In this document: piece after piece, positions 31,731-42,942 of the stretch | Numbering within the stretch: position 1 is the stretch's first letter | Layout: every line of letters starts with the position of its first letter | DNA from: Psococerastis gibbosa | Taxonomy: Eukaryota; Arthropoda; Insecta; Psocodea; Psocidae | Assembly: GCA_963971405.1 (NCBI GenBank) | Contig: OZ020486.1 | Location: 39,145,419 to 39,209,418 of the forward strand | DNA length: 64,000 bases | Direction: 5' to 3' | The notes under the pieces: generated by a model | What the model was told of the DNA's origin: nothing | Database searches by the model: none | The model's input: only the letters and a program-made list of their open reading frames with translations | Made by a program: the position numbers and the translations under genes

Positions 31731-32190
31731 AATTTTGTATTTAGTGATACATTTTATGAAAAGCTTTTATGTTGACATGCGAAGTAACTATCGTAAGCAT
31801 CACGGTTAATGGCAATGGTGTAATACTATTGAAATCTTAAATGTTTAATATGTTAAATAATACATGCATGAAATTTAATTTAATTTTGTATTTAGTGATA
31901 CATGTTATGTAAAATTTTTATGTAGACATGCGAAGTAACTATTGTAAGCATCACGGTTAATGGCAATGGTGCAATACTATTCAAATCTTAAATGTTTAAT
32001 ATGTTAAATAATACATGTATGAAATTTAATTTAATTTTGTATTTAGTGATACATGCTATGTAAAATTTTTATGTAGACATGCGAAGTAACTATTGTAAGC
32101 ATCAAGGCTAATAGCAATGGTGATACTATATATGGAAATACTATTCAAATCTTAAATGTTTAATATGTTAAATAATACATTTATGAAATC
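31731..32190 (+). repeat. Three tandem 151-bp units
   Basis: AATTTTGTATTTAGTGATAC begins units at 31,731, 31,882 and 32,033 (two periods of 151 bp). Each contains GACATGCGAAGTAACTAT, AAGCATCACGGTTAATGG and AATGTTTAATATGTTAAATA. The third unit has an insertion (CTATATATGGAAATA). Divergence is low. Confidence 0.9.
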
Positions 32191-34205
32191 TATCAATGTA
32201 GTCGACACTATTAGGGAGGTCTAGAGAAGCATCTTACTGAGGGTTTACTGAAGTCAACATGAGAAGATGGACAGGGACTGAGAGGATTGGGCAGGTGGGA
32301 AGTTAGCAAATAAGGCACAGGACAGGTGGTCCAGGCAGGTGACATTGCGGTGGAAGCTGCCGACTACCCTTGGTACACCTTCCTACGACCTAACCTTTTT
32401 CCGGCAGGCTCCGCATCATCTTAAGGCTCCCGTCCCTGTTTCAAAAGTCCCAGTAAGAAACCCGGATGGCACCGCCATCTACCAAAGCATTTTGCAACAC
32501 AGTATAGGTAATGTCTGTGTTTTCTGCCGATGATTTTACAGCTATACGGCTTTATGGCACCAGAGATTGATCGGATGTTACTCTCTTTCACGGAGATCCT
32601 TTTGGCCTTAACTAAACTTAGATTTGGACGCGAAACCTTTTTGGTTTTCCGTGTGAAGAGCGCCTGCATATGTGATCAAATAATTAGTGTATAGCACGCG
32701 CTGCGCCCGGGGCCTCATCCTTCTTGGCGCGGCCGCATTGGAGTATACTAATGCCTTCCGCCGTTCACGCTTGGTACCTTTCGATGAGGTCACGACTTTC
32801 TTTAATTTATTAGTATTAATCGAAATGTTGTGCGTCGTCTCCTCCACCTATAGGCCTCTTGACGAACGACAATGGAGGGCGCAGTACGTATCCGGTGTTT
32901 TACGAACGACAGGAGATGCTGCCGGGTGGGGCTGAGATGCAAATATTTAGCTGTTGACGGCTCACGGTTTTTTATGGGCTGTTTAAATTAAAATTCCCCT
33001 GTTAAGTGTAATACTTAATACGGGTACGACATAAAGTTAATAGATGGATTGATTAGAACAATATTAGATTAGATTAGAAATAGACTTAGTGGAACTTTTG
33101 AGAAGAATATACCATCAAGTTGCTGCTGGTGGTTAAGAAACTAACATATTCTATTGATCTTATGAATTGATTAATATTTTTACAGTTTCCCCTCACCAAT
33201 ATACCATCTGCGATCTAAGAATTTTGGAAAAGAGCTGAGCCGACGAGAAGCCAAATGATTGATTCGAGAAACTTTCCTATTAACTCCCAGTTTTTAGGTT
33301 AACGCTTTCTTTACTTAATACTTATATATATACTTATACGTATACTTATATATATATATGTATACTTATATATATATATATATTATATACTATACATGAC
33401 CCCCCCCCCTAAATGAGTAAATTCATAATAAATTCATAAGATACCTACCTAGTAAAAAAAAATGGTTGTTGAATAAAACCCAACTTTTCAACAAAAAAAT
33501 TATCTTTAAACTTACAAAAAACTTGTGACCCCCCCCCCCCTAGATTTTCTGCTGGATCTGCCCTTGAGGGAGGCACGAACTGAAATTGGCCAGACTACAA
33601 ACAATACCGTAATATACATATGGTACGACTACATAACCTATCTACAGACATTCGTGAGTGTCAGACAGTCCGAAATACTCGAGCCCAGTAGGTAGACATA
33701 AAATCCGTGGTGTCCCTAAGCTGTATGATAGCATATAATTATGATTTTATGACAAGCGCATGCGCGCAAGAGCCAGGAGCACGTGACGATCTGACCCGTG
33801 GGTCGGAATCGGTGCCTTTGCGACCTATATGGCAAAGACATGATCCCTGGTTCCCGTCTAGTTAATGGACTCGCTGTAATATTGTTCCGCATATGGATAA
33901 TTTTAGTTGTCTTCATGGTTTTTTATGATAATCCCGTATAGTTGTGAGGAAGAAGATGGTAGCCCATTGTTTGATAATGGCTAATGGGTCGTTCAACTTC
34001 CGTGTATTAGTTGGATATTTTTAATAGTGTTATATGAGTTGACAGAGATGCTATTAAAATGTACAAGGACCCGCAGAATTTCAATAGAAAAGAAGAAAGA
34101 CTAAAAAATAACAGACTGTGAAAAGGGAAGTCGTGGACTCGTGGTCATGCCAGACCACTGCCTCTGGTTTATCAACCAGGATGTCCTTCTGCCTTCTGCG
34201 GAACC
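32191..34205. other. Spacer with low-complexity tracts
   Basis: A GC-richer patch at 32,690-32,930 has overlapping ORFs on both strands, unrecognised. 33,320-33,392 is a TATACTTATA/TATATA tract. 33,395-33,560 has two C runs and ends GGATCTGCCCTTGAG, a probable hAT-like MITE right end. 34,060-34,110 (AAGGACCCGCAGAATTTC) recurs at 38,735. Confidence 0.45.
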
Positions 34206-34286
34206 TACTTAGAACTCAAGAGAACGGCCCAAGACACGGAGGAGTGGAGAAGGAGGTGGAAAGATTTGCTGCAAATTAATCGCTAG
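34206..34286 (+). pseudogene. RTE-type LINE extreme C-terminus
   Basis: YLELKRTAQDTEEWRRRWKD then LLQINR and TAG, 26 codons. It aligns with YVELKRACQDSGEWRHRC of the 7.7-8.06-kb copy. Only this tail is preserved. It lies tail-to-tail with the fragment at 34,305-34,525. Confidence 0.65.
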
Positions 34287-34304
34287 ATTGTAACTAAAGA
34301 AGAA

Positions 34305-34525
34305 GTCCTTCTGCCGGGAGCCCTTGGATTATTACATGCAGAAGGCAATACTTTTCGTTCCTCATTACAAAGCCAAAGTATGTTAGTTTCCGTTTCTTAA
34401 CCATCAGCAGCAACTCGTTTTCTGTATCCATTCGCCTCAGAATCTCAGCATTAGGGATACGTTCTGTCCAGTATATGCGCCAAATTCGTTTGTATACCCA
34501 CTTTTCAAATGTGCTGATTCTGTAC
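34305..34525 (-). pseudogene. RTE-type LINE RT C-terminus, family 3
   Basis: The minus strand reads RISTFEKWVYKRIWRIYWTE, RIPNAEILRRMDTENELLLM, VKKRKLTYFGFVMRNEKYCL, then LHVIIQG, without a stop. Standard RTE order (F-E-x-W...R-I-x-W...V-K-K-R-K-L-T-Y-F-G-x-V-M-R-N-E-K). Truncated at both ends. This copy extends further upstream than the one at 12,495. Confidence 0.82.
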
Positions 34526-34529
34526 TCAA

Positions 34530-34900
34530 CAGATTTTTGCTTTCCAATTTATACGTAGTATAAGGAAAGCTTTGTGATGGTCGAAATTTTCAATTCCGAG
34601 ATTTCAACGGATTTACACGTTTTGAGGTCCCAGGAACCCAAAAAAGTGGTTTTTACGAAATGTCTCTCTGTCGCTCTGTCTGTCTGTCGCTCTGTCTGTC
34701 TGTCGCTCTGTCTGTCTGTCGCTCTGTCTGTCTGTCGCTCTGTCTGTCTGTCGCTCTGTCTGTCTGTCAGTTCATCGATTTCCGGGAAAAACTACTCTGC
34801 CGATTTTGATGAAATTTGGCACGTAGGTTCTCAAAAATCATACCTCGGGACCATTTTTTTATTTTGGGCTAACTCAATTTGGGGGGGTTTTATTCTCAAA
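34530..34900. repeat. Interspersed repeat family D with TCTG microsatellite
   Basis: GGAAAGCTTTGTGATGGTCG, ATTTCAACGGATTTACACG and GAGGTCCCAGGAACC match, inverted, 6,540-6,610. 34,661-34,768 is a microsatellite with a 16-bp period, GCTCTGTCTGTCTGTC, about six units. Open frames across it (34,574-34,978) come from the repeat itself. Confidence 0.65.
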
Positions 34901-35475
34901 AAACTCCAAAAAACGTCTAAAAAAATTATTTCTCAAAAACGGCTCCAACAATTTCTTTTAAATTCACATATATTGTAGTCGTTATAAATTTTAACAAAAT
35001 GCGGGGGTCGCTTGCCCCTTGATAGTTTGCTTCTGGGGGTAAAAAAATAAAAATAACTCAATTTTAATGAAAAATTATTAAAAAATAATTTTTCTGCGAA
35101 ACCTTTCTATCAATGATTTCTATCTTCAGGCATGTTTTAGGTATTAAATTAAGTAACGAAACCGGACAGGTTGCTTTCCCAAAAAACTATTTGGTTTTGT
35201 GCAAAAAATATTTTTTTTTGAAGAAATGTTAGAAAATTCACACATATGTAAATGCATTGCGTGCCCTGCCAGTTTTGCTGTGTGGTAATGTGTTGGTCTG
35301 ACATATCTAGAATTTAACTCACCTCCAGTGACCAGTGACATCAGGCGGACAACCCCCCCCCCCCGACCCCCCCGAGATATCGGAAACTTAACCATAGGAA
35401 AATTATTTACCATGAAATTATTAATTTTCTCTATCTGCTAATTTTGATAAATTGGAAAGCATGTTCGAGTAAACT
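34840..35475. mobile_element. Right-arm copy of the large foldback
   Basis: GGGCTAACTCAATTTGGGGG, GGCTCCAACAATTTC, GTCGCTTGCCCCTTGATAGT, ATCTTCAGGCATGTTTTAGG and the end GGAAAGCATGTTCGAGTAAA follow 14,345-14,975 closely. The complementary left arm is absent, so this is a solo arm. Confidence 0.75.
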
Positions 35476-35504
35476 CGGACCGGTTCTTTTTTAAGGGTTA
35501 ATCG

Positions 35505-35640
35505 CACACAAACAATTAAATGAATGCATCCAATTTAACTCTTCAGTCGCCTCTGTAGGTTGAGTTACGACACGTCTCCGATCACATATAGCATGCAGAT
35601 CCTCGCACAAGTACAAGCACTCTACCAGCTTGCCATCGAA
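35505..35640 (-). repeat. Dispersed repeat family B, minus copy
   Basis: AACTCTTCAGTCGCCTCTGT, GAGTTACGACACGTCTCCGA and TTGCCATCGAAGTCGATGAT are the complement of the 30,252 copy. Confidence 0.6.
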
Positions 35641-36794
35641 GTCGATGATAGATAGTTCTTACAATAATTTAGATACAATATTAGAACTATAGTTATAGTT
35701 CTGCAGAAAATGTCACCTGCACATGTGGAACGAAACGTTAATTGTGTTATTATTTGCATAAGGATATTGGATGGGTTAGTTGAAAGATTGGGCTGAAAGT
35801 CCCGAAATTCGCCCAAAATAAAGACAAAGTTCTTTTTTTTCACTATATATTTTTGAATATCTTCTTTCAACCAACCAATGCATTGCTGCCACACCCGGAT
35901 TTGCTGTTGTTTGCTGTTTCCAAACAGCGCTCCGATTGCTGCTCGTTGTTGAAGTGGTATGTGGCACCCAAAATGAAGAACAAACAATTTTTTTGGCAGT
36001 TGACCCATCTCTTCTTTTAAAGAACTCTCTGACAGCAGGGATTTCAAAACTGTACACAGTTTAGTATAATGCATACTCAACGATATAGTTGGATTTTATA
36101 TCATACACAATGCCCTTCCTTTCATCTCTTAGAGAGTGCCAGCAAAACCAATCAATTTATCTTCATTGTCACCAAACGCTAACCTGAACTTTCACGAGTA
36201 CATGTGTCGCATATGAAATCAGCGCATGGTCCAATTCTTAACATATCAGGTGTCTCCACCAAAGGTGAAGCTCCTTAATCAAAATAATGATCTGTATGTA
36301 AACGGAACCTTACCGGTCCAAAGGAACGTGACAAATATGTTCCAGGTATTTAGGGTGTAGGATTTTTCGAACAAGCTAGGCTATCTGGAGTCCAACTTCG
36401 ACTATAATCGATCGTTCGAGATTGCTATCTCTCCGTTCCGAGGGTCAGCCCAGGCCTTGTGGCATTTTCGGATCTCTTCTTAGTCCAGGTCAAGAATTTG
36501 AGGAGAAAATCGTGAGTGGATGAACTTGTACTGCAAAAAACAGGTGCGTGGGCAAACTTCTTGTATTTAGGAGGAGTAGTATGTTTTATTGGTGGAATTT
36601 ATTTTTAGAACCTGAAACTGGTTTGATGAATTAAGCCAAATAAGGTTTAATCTCTTTTCTTCATTGTTCGTTTTTTTTGACACTGTTGCAAATCTCTTTT
36701 AAAGCGTTTGTGGTTAGTCTTTAAATTTTCAATGCTATTTAATTTTAAACCACACGGCCAACACGTTCTTTCTCAGTCAAATTATCTTATAAAT
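35641..36794. other. Spacer with two overlapping minus ORFs
   Basis: Minus frames 36,080-35,622 (152 codons) and 36,057-35,776 (93 codons) overlap in different frames. The longer includes KKLFVLHFGCHIPLQQRAAI and ends in AT-rich low-quality sequence. No family recognised. Possibly a decayed exon; most likely chance. Confidence 0.2.
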
Positions 36795-38422
36795 GGGTCA
36801 TTCTCCTGAAAACGTACATTTTATGTCCGGACCCTTTTTATACTTCATGTTCATAAATATTAGTTAATTAGCTTATGACAGTTGTAAAGGGTGTCAAGTT
36901 ACAGCTTGCCAATCACATTTTACCAAATAATAAAGCATCTTAAAAGTTTAGCAATATTTTTAAGTCTCAATTCTAACAGCTGTCCGCGTGTCCCTATTGC
37001 GCTTTTTGAGATAAATTGAATTTTCTTAGAGTTACCTTCAACTTTACAGTGAATGGGATGATTGGAAGTTGTGAAAAACCTGACAAAGTTTTAAATTTTT
37101 TATAAAATGTAAAAATTACAATAGTAAGTAAGTAAGTAAGTATATATATAATTGAACAATCAATAAAAATCGAAGCATAAATCCCCAGCACTAAGTACAA
37201 AAATGACTTGTCATGCTGGGGTCAAAAATTGTTCACTGCTAAAAAAAATATGAACTAGTGTCCAGATATTCGCTCAATTCAATTTCTAATAGCCGTCCTA
37301 ACGTTAAAAAAATAATTTAAAAATCTGGTTTGGCGCGGGAATCAAATTGTTGTGCTGGCTGCTGTTGGAAAACTATATGGCTCCAAGTTGTAAGGGGTAT
37401 TTATATTAACAAATTTAAACTTAAATTTTTATTGCTAATTTTAGGCGCGAGTGTATGAAACGTGCCGATCATAACTCAAACAACCGTCCAACTTAATTAC
37501 GCTGATGCCAAAAGCTTCAGGTACTCGATTTTTTGGGCTCATTGAGGTTGTTTTTAGTCATGACTACGAGGGATGTTTACAATTAGCTAGCGCCATCTTG
37601 AAGGGTGCTAAATTTTTTCAAACGGGATTTCTATCTACCGTCCGTCTAACAGCCGTCCCAAAATTTTATGGACAGTCTGCTGATGTTTGATGATAAACTG
37701 TTTTGATGGTGTAAATTAGTACGGTAACTACTTACAATAGAAAGGGGAACTTTTAGCTGCCTAAATTAATTTCGACAAGACAAATAGGCACTCGAGTATT
37801 CAGTACGCCACATTACATTTTTTTGAGGAAGAGGAGGTTTCAGGGCAAACATGGCAGATGAAGAGAAACAGACTCGTAAAGCAAAATTTAGATCAATTTA
37901 TCTAAATTTAGATCAATCACACGAAAGGAATTAAAGAGTAATTGCGAATTATCACCTCGCGAGCTTCGAATGGCGCGTAAAGACGAGGAATCTATGTGAC
38001 ACTATTACTAATTTACATGAAATAGTCCGTAAATATTTTATGAAAATGGTCATACAGGAATTTTTGTAAAATGCGGACCTTTTATATTCTTCATCCGAAA
38101 TAAGTGTGTGACAGGGATGTCTTTACGAAATTCCCGCATATATTAATTTTTGCATAAACGAATAACAGTCCGGTGATAACTAGCATGGATACCTATAACA
38201 ACTCTGTCAATGTCGGTCTGACTAATGTTCGCGGCCGTCTCTCAACTGTCCTTCTATTTTTATTTCATTGTGGGATTAAAGCATGATTAAGATCAGTTGG
38301 TGATCAAAGAGGCCCCAAGGAGAGGTCCCTATGTGGTTTTCGTTAAAAAAGCAACCCGAAAAATTAAATTAAAATTACAAAAAAAAAAACACCAAAAGTG
38401 ACCGTTTTCAGGAGAATGACCC
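36795..38422. mobile_element. Unclassified 1.63-kb element with perfect 20-bp terminal inverted repeats
   Basis: GGGTCATTCTCCTGAAAACG at 36,795-36,814 is the exact complement of CGTTTTCAGGAGAATGACCC at 38,403-38,422. AAAT directly flanks both ends (36,791-36,794 and 38,423-38,426), a candidate 4-bp duplication. The interior repeats a motif close to AACAGCCGTCC on the plus strand (about 36,974, 37,287, 37,479, 37,635, 37,653, 38,230). The only frame of note, 37,505-37,690 (61 codons), is not transposase-like. Probably a non-autonomous DNA transposon of unidentified superfamily. Confidence 0.6.
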
Positions 38423-39049
38423 AAATAGCATTTTATAAAATACAAAGAATGATTGCATAAACTCAGTATGAGAGGCTAAAGGTACATGCTACTTCTTACA
38501 AAGATATTTTGAGTGCCCTTTAGGAGTTTTACTAACATTTGCGGTAGTAGGTGGGTCTAGAAAAAAAATAAACTGAGAATGTTGGGTCAATATAATTACA
38601 AAAGCTTTCACGGCCGGAATTACTTGATGAAACCTTAGAATTCGGGATGAAATCTGTTGAGGGTGCTACAGTACTATCTACAACAGCTTCATACTACCCC
38701 CCGGTTGAACAGAGAAGGAAAACAAATCCACAAGGACCCGCAGAATTTCTATAGGAAAGAAGAAAGAAAGAAAGAAAAGTTAACCGACTATGGTATCCAG
38801 CCCTGAACAAGACTACAACAAAGAGAGGACGTCATCATTGGGAAATCAGGTGGAGGTAGCAGGGAGTCAATCAGGGACGATGAGGACTCCGCTTTCACCC
38901 CCCCCCCCTCGTCTTGTTGTAAATATCAGTGCACATCCCCTTCACCGAACACACGAGGAGGTATTTTGCCTCCTCCCTATTCTGTAACCAATACAAGCTC
39001 TCCTATTCAGACAAAAGTCTAAATACCCTCACTTGGGAAGACTTTTTAT
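38423..39049. other. Spacer with repeat pieces
   Basis: 38,735-38,775 (AAGGACCCGCAGAATTTC plus an AAAG microsatellite) recurs at 34,065. A C run at 38,898 has no partner. Small ORF 38,790-38,987 not recognised. Confidence 0.35.
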
Positions 39050-39212
39050 CAGGGACGGATCCTTGGATCCTTGGATCCCGAGAGAAATAGCTTTATACTA
39101 GATAGAATGGGCTTGTGAAGGAAAAAAAAATTATTACTCAAGTAAAAGAATCGCGACATTTTTCAGGCCACCCCCCCCCCCAATAAAAAAACTTTTTCTG
39201 AAACCGTCCCTG
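39050..39212. mobile_element. hAT-like MITE, 163 bp (CAGGGACGG family)
   Basis: Left CAGGGACGGATCC and right ACCGTCCCTG inverted. Flanks CTTTTTAT and CTCTTCAT match 6 of 8. A TTGGATCC duplication near the left end and a C run at the right third. No ORF. Confidence 0.7.
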
Positions 39213-40103
39213 CTCTTCATCCTTCCTTTCTGATTTTTCGGGAGGTAGCACTGGTACTCGAAACCAGCTGGTTCGTTACCGGGTCGACTATCACCATTTC
39301 CGAAGCGAAGTTGGGGCTTTAAATTTAAAAAAATTAAAAAAATTAAAATTAAAAATTAAAAAAAAATTAAAAAAAAAAAACTTGCCAAATAGTTGCTGCT
39401 ACGCCTCCGGGACACGCTCTTAGAAGTCTACGCATTGCTTCTGAAGATGTCGACCGGTTCCAGATCAACTACGGCCTATCATCCCGGATTTTACTGTTTC
39501 ATTAATTTTGGGTTGCATTACGAAAAGGTTGGGAACCATTGGCGTAGACTACTTTATACTAAATATCGTTGATGGGTAAACCCAGTGCAGTGCCACCTCG
39601 CAATAGCATACGTTGTACGTTATCTAGTCAAAAAACATTAAAATACTGACATAAGTTGTTGGAATATTTAAAAAACGAACGTGTTCATAATTATGCACAT
39701 TGATGTCACGTAATTCGTTAAGCGCCACGTCTTGCCACTGTCTACTGCCACGGTCATATCTAATCATTTACCTGCGGTAACTCACACCTTATTTTGACTC
39801 TCATCAATTTATTTATGACTAAAATTTTGGGTACCTTCTTAAATCTTTCCCATTTATTTTATAAGTTACATTAGACATAGAATTTTATCCTACTCAGATT
39901 TTTATCATAAATACAAGGATCTTAATTGTGGCTTTCATATATCACGCGCAAAATTTTTACGTTTAATGTCATGTCGATGTCATAGGTAATAAAATTATGT
40001 GCCTGGGGAGTTAACTTGCCCTCGTGTACCTTAAAGCTACTAGGATTACTTGCAGCAAATAGGAAATTTAAGGGCTGAAGAAGAATAATGTTGGAACCCT
40101 ACG
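39213..40103. other. AT-rich spacer
   Basis: 39,320-39,380 is an A-rich simple tract (AAATTAAAA repeats). Nothing else supported. Confidence 0.35.
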
Positions 40104-40111
40104 AACGGCAT

Positions 40112-40291
40112 CAAAGACGGATACAGGGGGCAGGGGGTAGCTGCCCCCCCCCCCCCCCCAAATTAAGTAAGTCCGCTAACTGTTAATTTATTACGTTGGA
40201 TGCAATTTAATCGATACTACATATGTACGTTTTTATTCTATTTTGACCCGCAATGACCCCCCCCCCCCCCAATGGACTGGACCCGTCCCTG
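40112..40291. mobile_element. hAT-like MITE, 180 bp (CAGGGACGGATCC family)
   Basis: Left CAAAGACGGATACAG and right GGACCCGTCCCTG inverted with mismatches. Flanks AACGGCAT (40,104-40,111) and AACTGCAT (40,292-40,299) match 7 of 8. C runs at 40,145-40,160 and 40,257-40,271. Fragment of the same family at 27,776-27,832. Confidence 0.78.
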
Positions 40292-40299
40292 AACTGCAT

Positions 40300-41094
40300 G
40301 CTATCGAACTTGAAACACAAGGTATGGTAGTAGTATTCATTTGTTTGTTCTCCTTTGTAACCTACAGCATGTGCATCTAAATTTCACTGAAATTTTAGAT
40401 GTTGCTCCAGAGTATAAACGAATTCCGCGATTTGATGCATGTAGCGCACATACTTATGGTGGTGATAATAGGATATTTTATTATACCAATATATAACATT
40501 ATAGCCAAACATGCAAAAACATACTGTGCCTGGTGCCTCAGGAAAAAATTACAAAACTCCGAAAACTACACAAAATTAATTTTTTTTTGTATTGACTTTG
40601 ATACCGACAAAAAAAAAATAAACCTAACTTCCACTAGAAATTGAATGAAATGAAACTGATCCAAATGCACATGAATGTGCTACCTGCATACAATCAAGAA
40701 ATTTAAAAAAATATACATATTCTCCGCTTGAAAAGTTGTGTTGTGTGTTGCATCGCCAAAACGCTACTTTTTCAGGAGAGCGTTTGAAAGTTTTTGCAAT
40801 TGTATTTTTTCGCACTACAAACTAGTTGCAACTCTGTCTAGTGGTTACAATTGAAAATACAGATTTAACTTAGCCCGAAAGAAAGAAAAAAAAATAAAAT
40901 ATAATTTTTGAACCAATAAAAAAACAATTTTTGCAGATATAACGGTTAGCCTTTCAAGCGCCGATCAGTGTATCATTTCCTTTGATTCCTTGACACACAA
41001 TAAAAAAATTGTACGCAAACAAACTATTTACCTCTTAATATGCAGTTGTCAACTATTATAAATATAACTTTTAACATCGATTAACCACAGCTAT
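40300..41094. other. AT-rich spacer
   Basis: ORFs 40,399-40,644 (+) and 40,815-40,624 (-) are unrecognised. A hydrophobic stretch in the plus frame (AHILMVVIIGYFIIPIYNII) could mimic a membrane segment but is unsupported. Confidence 0.25.
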
Positions 41095-41190
41095 TTTTAA
41101 TCGTAACCTGGGATAAAAATTTAAACAAGATAATTTAAAATAGAAAAATTCGAAATTGTTTTGTATACATTTTCAACCCCCAAGAATAAG
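41095..41190. repeat. Small hairpin, AT-rich
   Basis: CCTGGGATAAAAATTTAAAC ... GTATACATTTTCAACCCCCA is a loose inverted repeat related to 46,399-46,489. Confidence 0.45.
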
Positions 41191-41933
41191 TTAAGATTGT
41201 ACATCCCGTAGGAAATAAGCAGCCCGAAATTAAATACTTTTTATTTTTTATTTAATTAACTTAGCAAGTTATTAAAGATTTGGCTCATTACAGTTGTAGA
41301 AGACTACTTGCATCAGGGACGCCGAGTTTTAAAAATTCTGGGGGGGGGGGGTGCAAAAATTCGGTACTCTGGAAAGTATTAATAAAATGCATTGGTAAAT
41401 GGTTACTTAAAATAACTATAATGCAGAAAAGTAGGATATACGAACAAAATTGGCGCGAAAAAGGTTCTAAAAGTTGATGCGGTGCAAATTCTGAATTATG
41501 TGATTTATTTTTATCTTAATGTTTGAAATATTAAGGGAGGCAAATAAATAAACTGCACTAAGGGCTCTTGCTTCTGGGGGGGGGGCTGCGCCCCCCCAGA
41601 AACTATTCTGCGGGGGCTAAAAGGACCGTGCCCCCCCCCCCAAGTCGGCGTCCCTGTCATGCATCATATAATAAGGTTTCTTTAGTTTTCGAAATTGTAG
41701 TTTTTTTATAAAATCTAGTTTACGTGAAAAGTTATTGTTTATAAAATATTATCATTTTTATGAAAAAACTACAATTATTTTGAAAATTAAAAATACCTTA
41801 TTATATGATGCATGAAGTAGTCTTCTACAACTTTAATGAGCCAAATCTTTAATAACTTGCTAAGTTAATTAAATAAAAAATAAAAAGTATTAAATTTCGG
41901 GCTGCCAACTTCCTATGGGATGTACACTCTTAA
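41191..41933. mobile_element. Foldback element F, copy 1, split by a hAT-like MITE
   Basis: Left end TTAAGATTGTACATCCCGTA then GGAAATAAGCAGCCCGAAAT; right end, inverted, TTAAGAGTGTACATCCCATA and GGAAGTTGGCAGCCCGAAAT. Arms run about 135 bp through GTTATTAAAGATTTGGCTCA and TTGTAGAAGACTACTT. Without the 343-bp insertion it is about 390 bp. Sisters at 49,118-49,461, 57,705-58,240 and 63,037-63,386. Confidence 0.85.
41314..41656. mobile_element. hAT-like MITE, 343 bp (CAGGGACGCCGA family), nested
   Basis: CAGGGACGCCGA and TCGGCGTCCCTG are perfect inverted ends. Flanks ACTTGCAT and TCATGCAT match 6 of 8. G and C runs near both ends. It sits in the foldback of 41,191-41,933 at ACTTGCAT, where sister copies read on uninterrupted. 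A plus ORF at 41,280-41,477 straddles the junction and is an artefact. Confidence 0.82.
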
Positions 41934-42619
41934 TACTAAACGGCCCATTAGGCCCGCTGAGAAAAACGTTGACAACTGCCAGCTCAGTCAACTTTATAAC
42001 AACAGAATCTGTTATCTGAAATGGATGGTTAAGACCCTGCAATATTTTTAAAAGTAATACCGTGGTTAAATCTCTTAATCAGAGGGTAGAAATTACACAC
42101 CTTTCGGAAAGGGACCGGAAATTTGAGATCACACTCTTCCTCTTCCTTAAAAGGGCTGCAATTACCCCAGTAGGGGTTGTATTAATATTTAACTGCTCTT
42201 TTTTATTATTTTAACTGACGCATGTGGCTGCATTTATTTGCTTCGTTTGCTGGCCAGTATTAAAAATTAATTTCTCAAGAGTCTGTGGTTTTGTATTTAG
42301 TCTTTAGTGTCATGGGGCAATAGTTCTGTGATGACAGGTCACAATATTGGTCACAGCACTGATGGATTATGATTTAAACTTGTTTCCGAAAAATTGACAA
42401 TATGGTAAACATATCCTTCAACCTGGCGCGAGTATCGTGTTATATTTATTAATGTTCACACGCTCTAAAAAATTACCTGTCAAAATAATTTTAAGCGTAT
42501 ATAGAAAGCAAAGTACGTAACAAGTCAAATAAATTGTGTACATCTGGGCCTGCAGGGGAATAGAGATATAACCATTTTTTATTTTTGAAACTGATTTTAC
42601 TTAAGTAGTTAGTAATTGA
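41934..42619. other. AT-rich spacer
   Basis: Nothing supported. Confidence 0.35.
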
Positions 42620-42832
42620 AGGACTTCTTTGTGGACCCTGAACCATAGGTCCCTTTTCCAATGCCAACGACTTCATGGATTTCGAACATTTTGTTTATTG
42701 TTTACGTATGAATTTTTGGCCATTGGCAAACTGGTATACGGTCTCGATGTCAACCTACACCGGCTACAATGATAATGGACAAACTGAGACAAGCTTACCA
42801 TTGACGCAATGAAACAGACGCATGACTTACAT
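42620..42832 (-). repeat. Dispersed repeat family A, copy 3
   Basis: Complement of 1,270-1,480: TTTTTGGCCATTGGCAAACT, GGTATACGGTCTCGATGTCA, ACTGAGACAAGCTTACCATT. Both ends of the homology can be placed within about 10 bp. Confidence 0.65.
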
Positions 42833-42904
42833 GACTGACTTTACTTAAAGCAACCTAAGCTTCAGATTTACAGCAGACTTAATTTAAGAAATAATATTCT
42901 TTAC

Positions 42905-42907
<3 letters not shown>

Positions 42908-42939
<32 letters not shown>
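42908..42939 (+). repeat. Poly(A) run, about 31 bp
   Basis: A long uninterrupted A run after TTACTTGT. It could be the tail of a short retroposed copy ending here, but no matching body or target duplication was found. Alternatively simple-repeat expansion. Confidence 0.6.

Positions 42940-42942
<3 letters not shown>

Noticed and set aside
34574-34978. 134-codon plus ORF with Ser/Cys/Leu-rich repeats
   Set aside because: Most of it is translation of the TCTG microsatellite inside an interspersed repeat.
35622-36080. 152-codon minus ORF as a host gene
   Set aside because: No recognised domain, overlapping ORF in another frame, AT-rich low-quality end, no splice or promoter context. Kept only as an unassigned spacer note.
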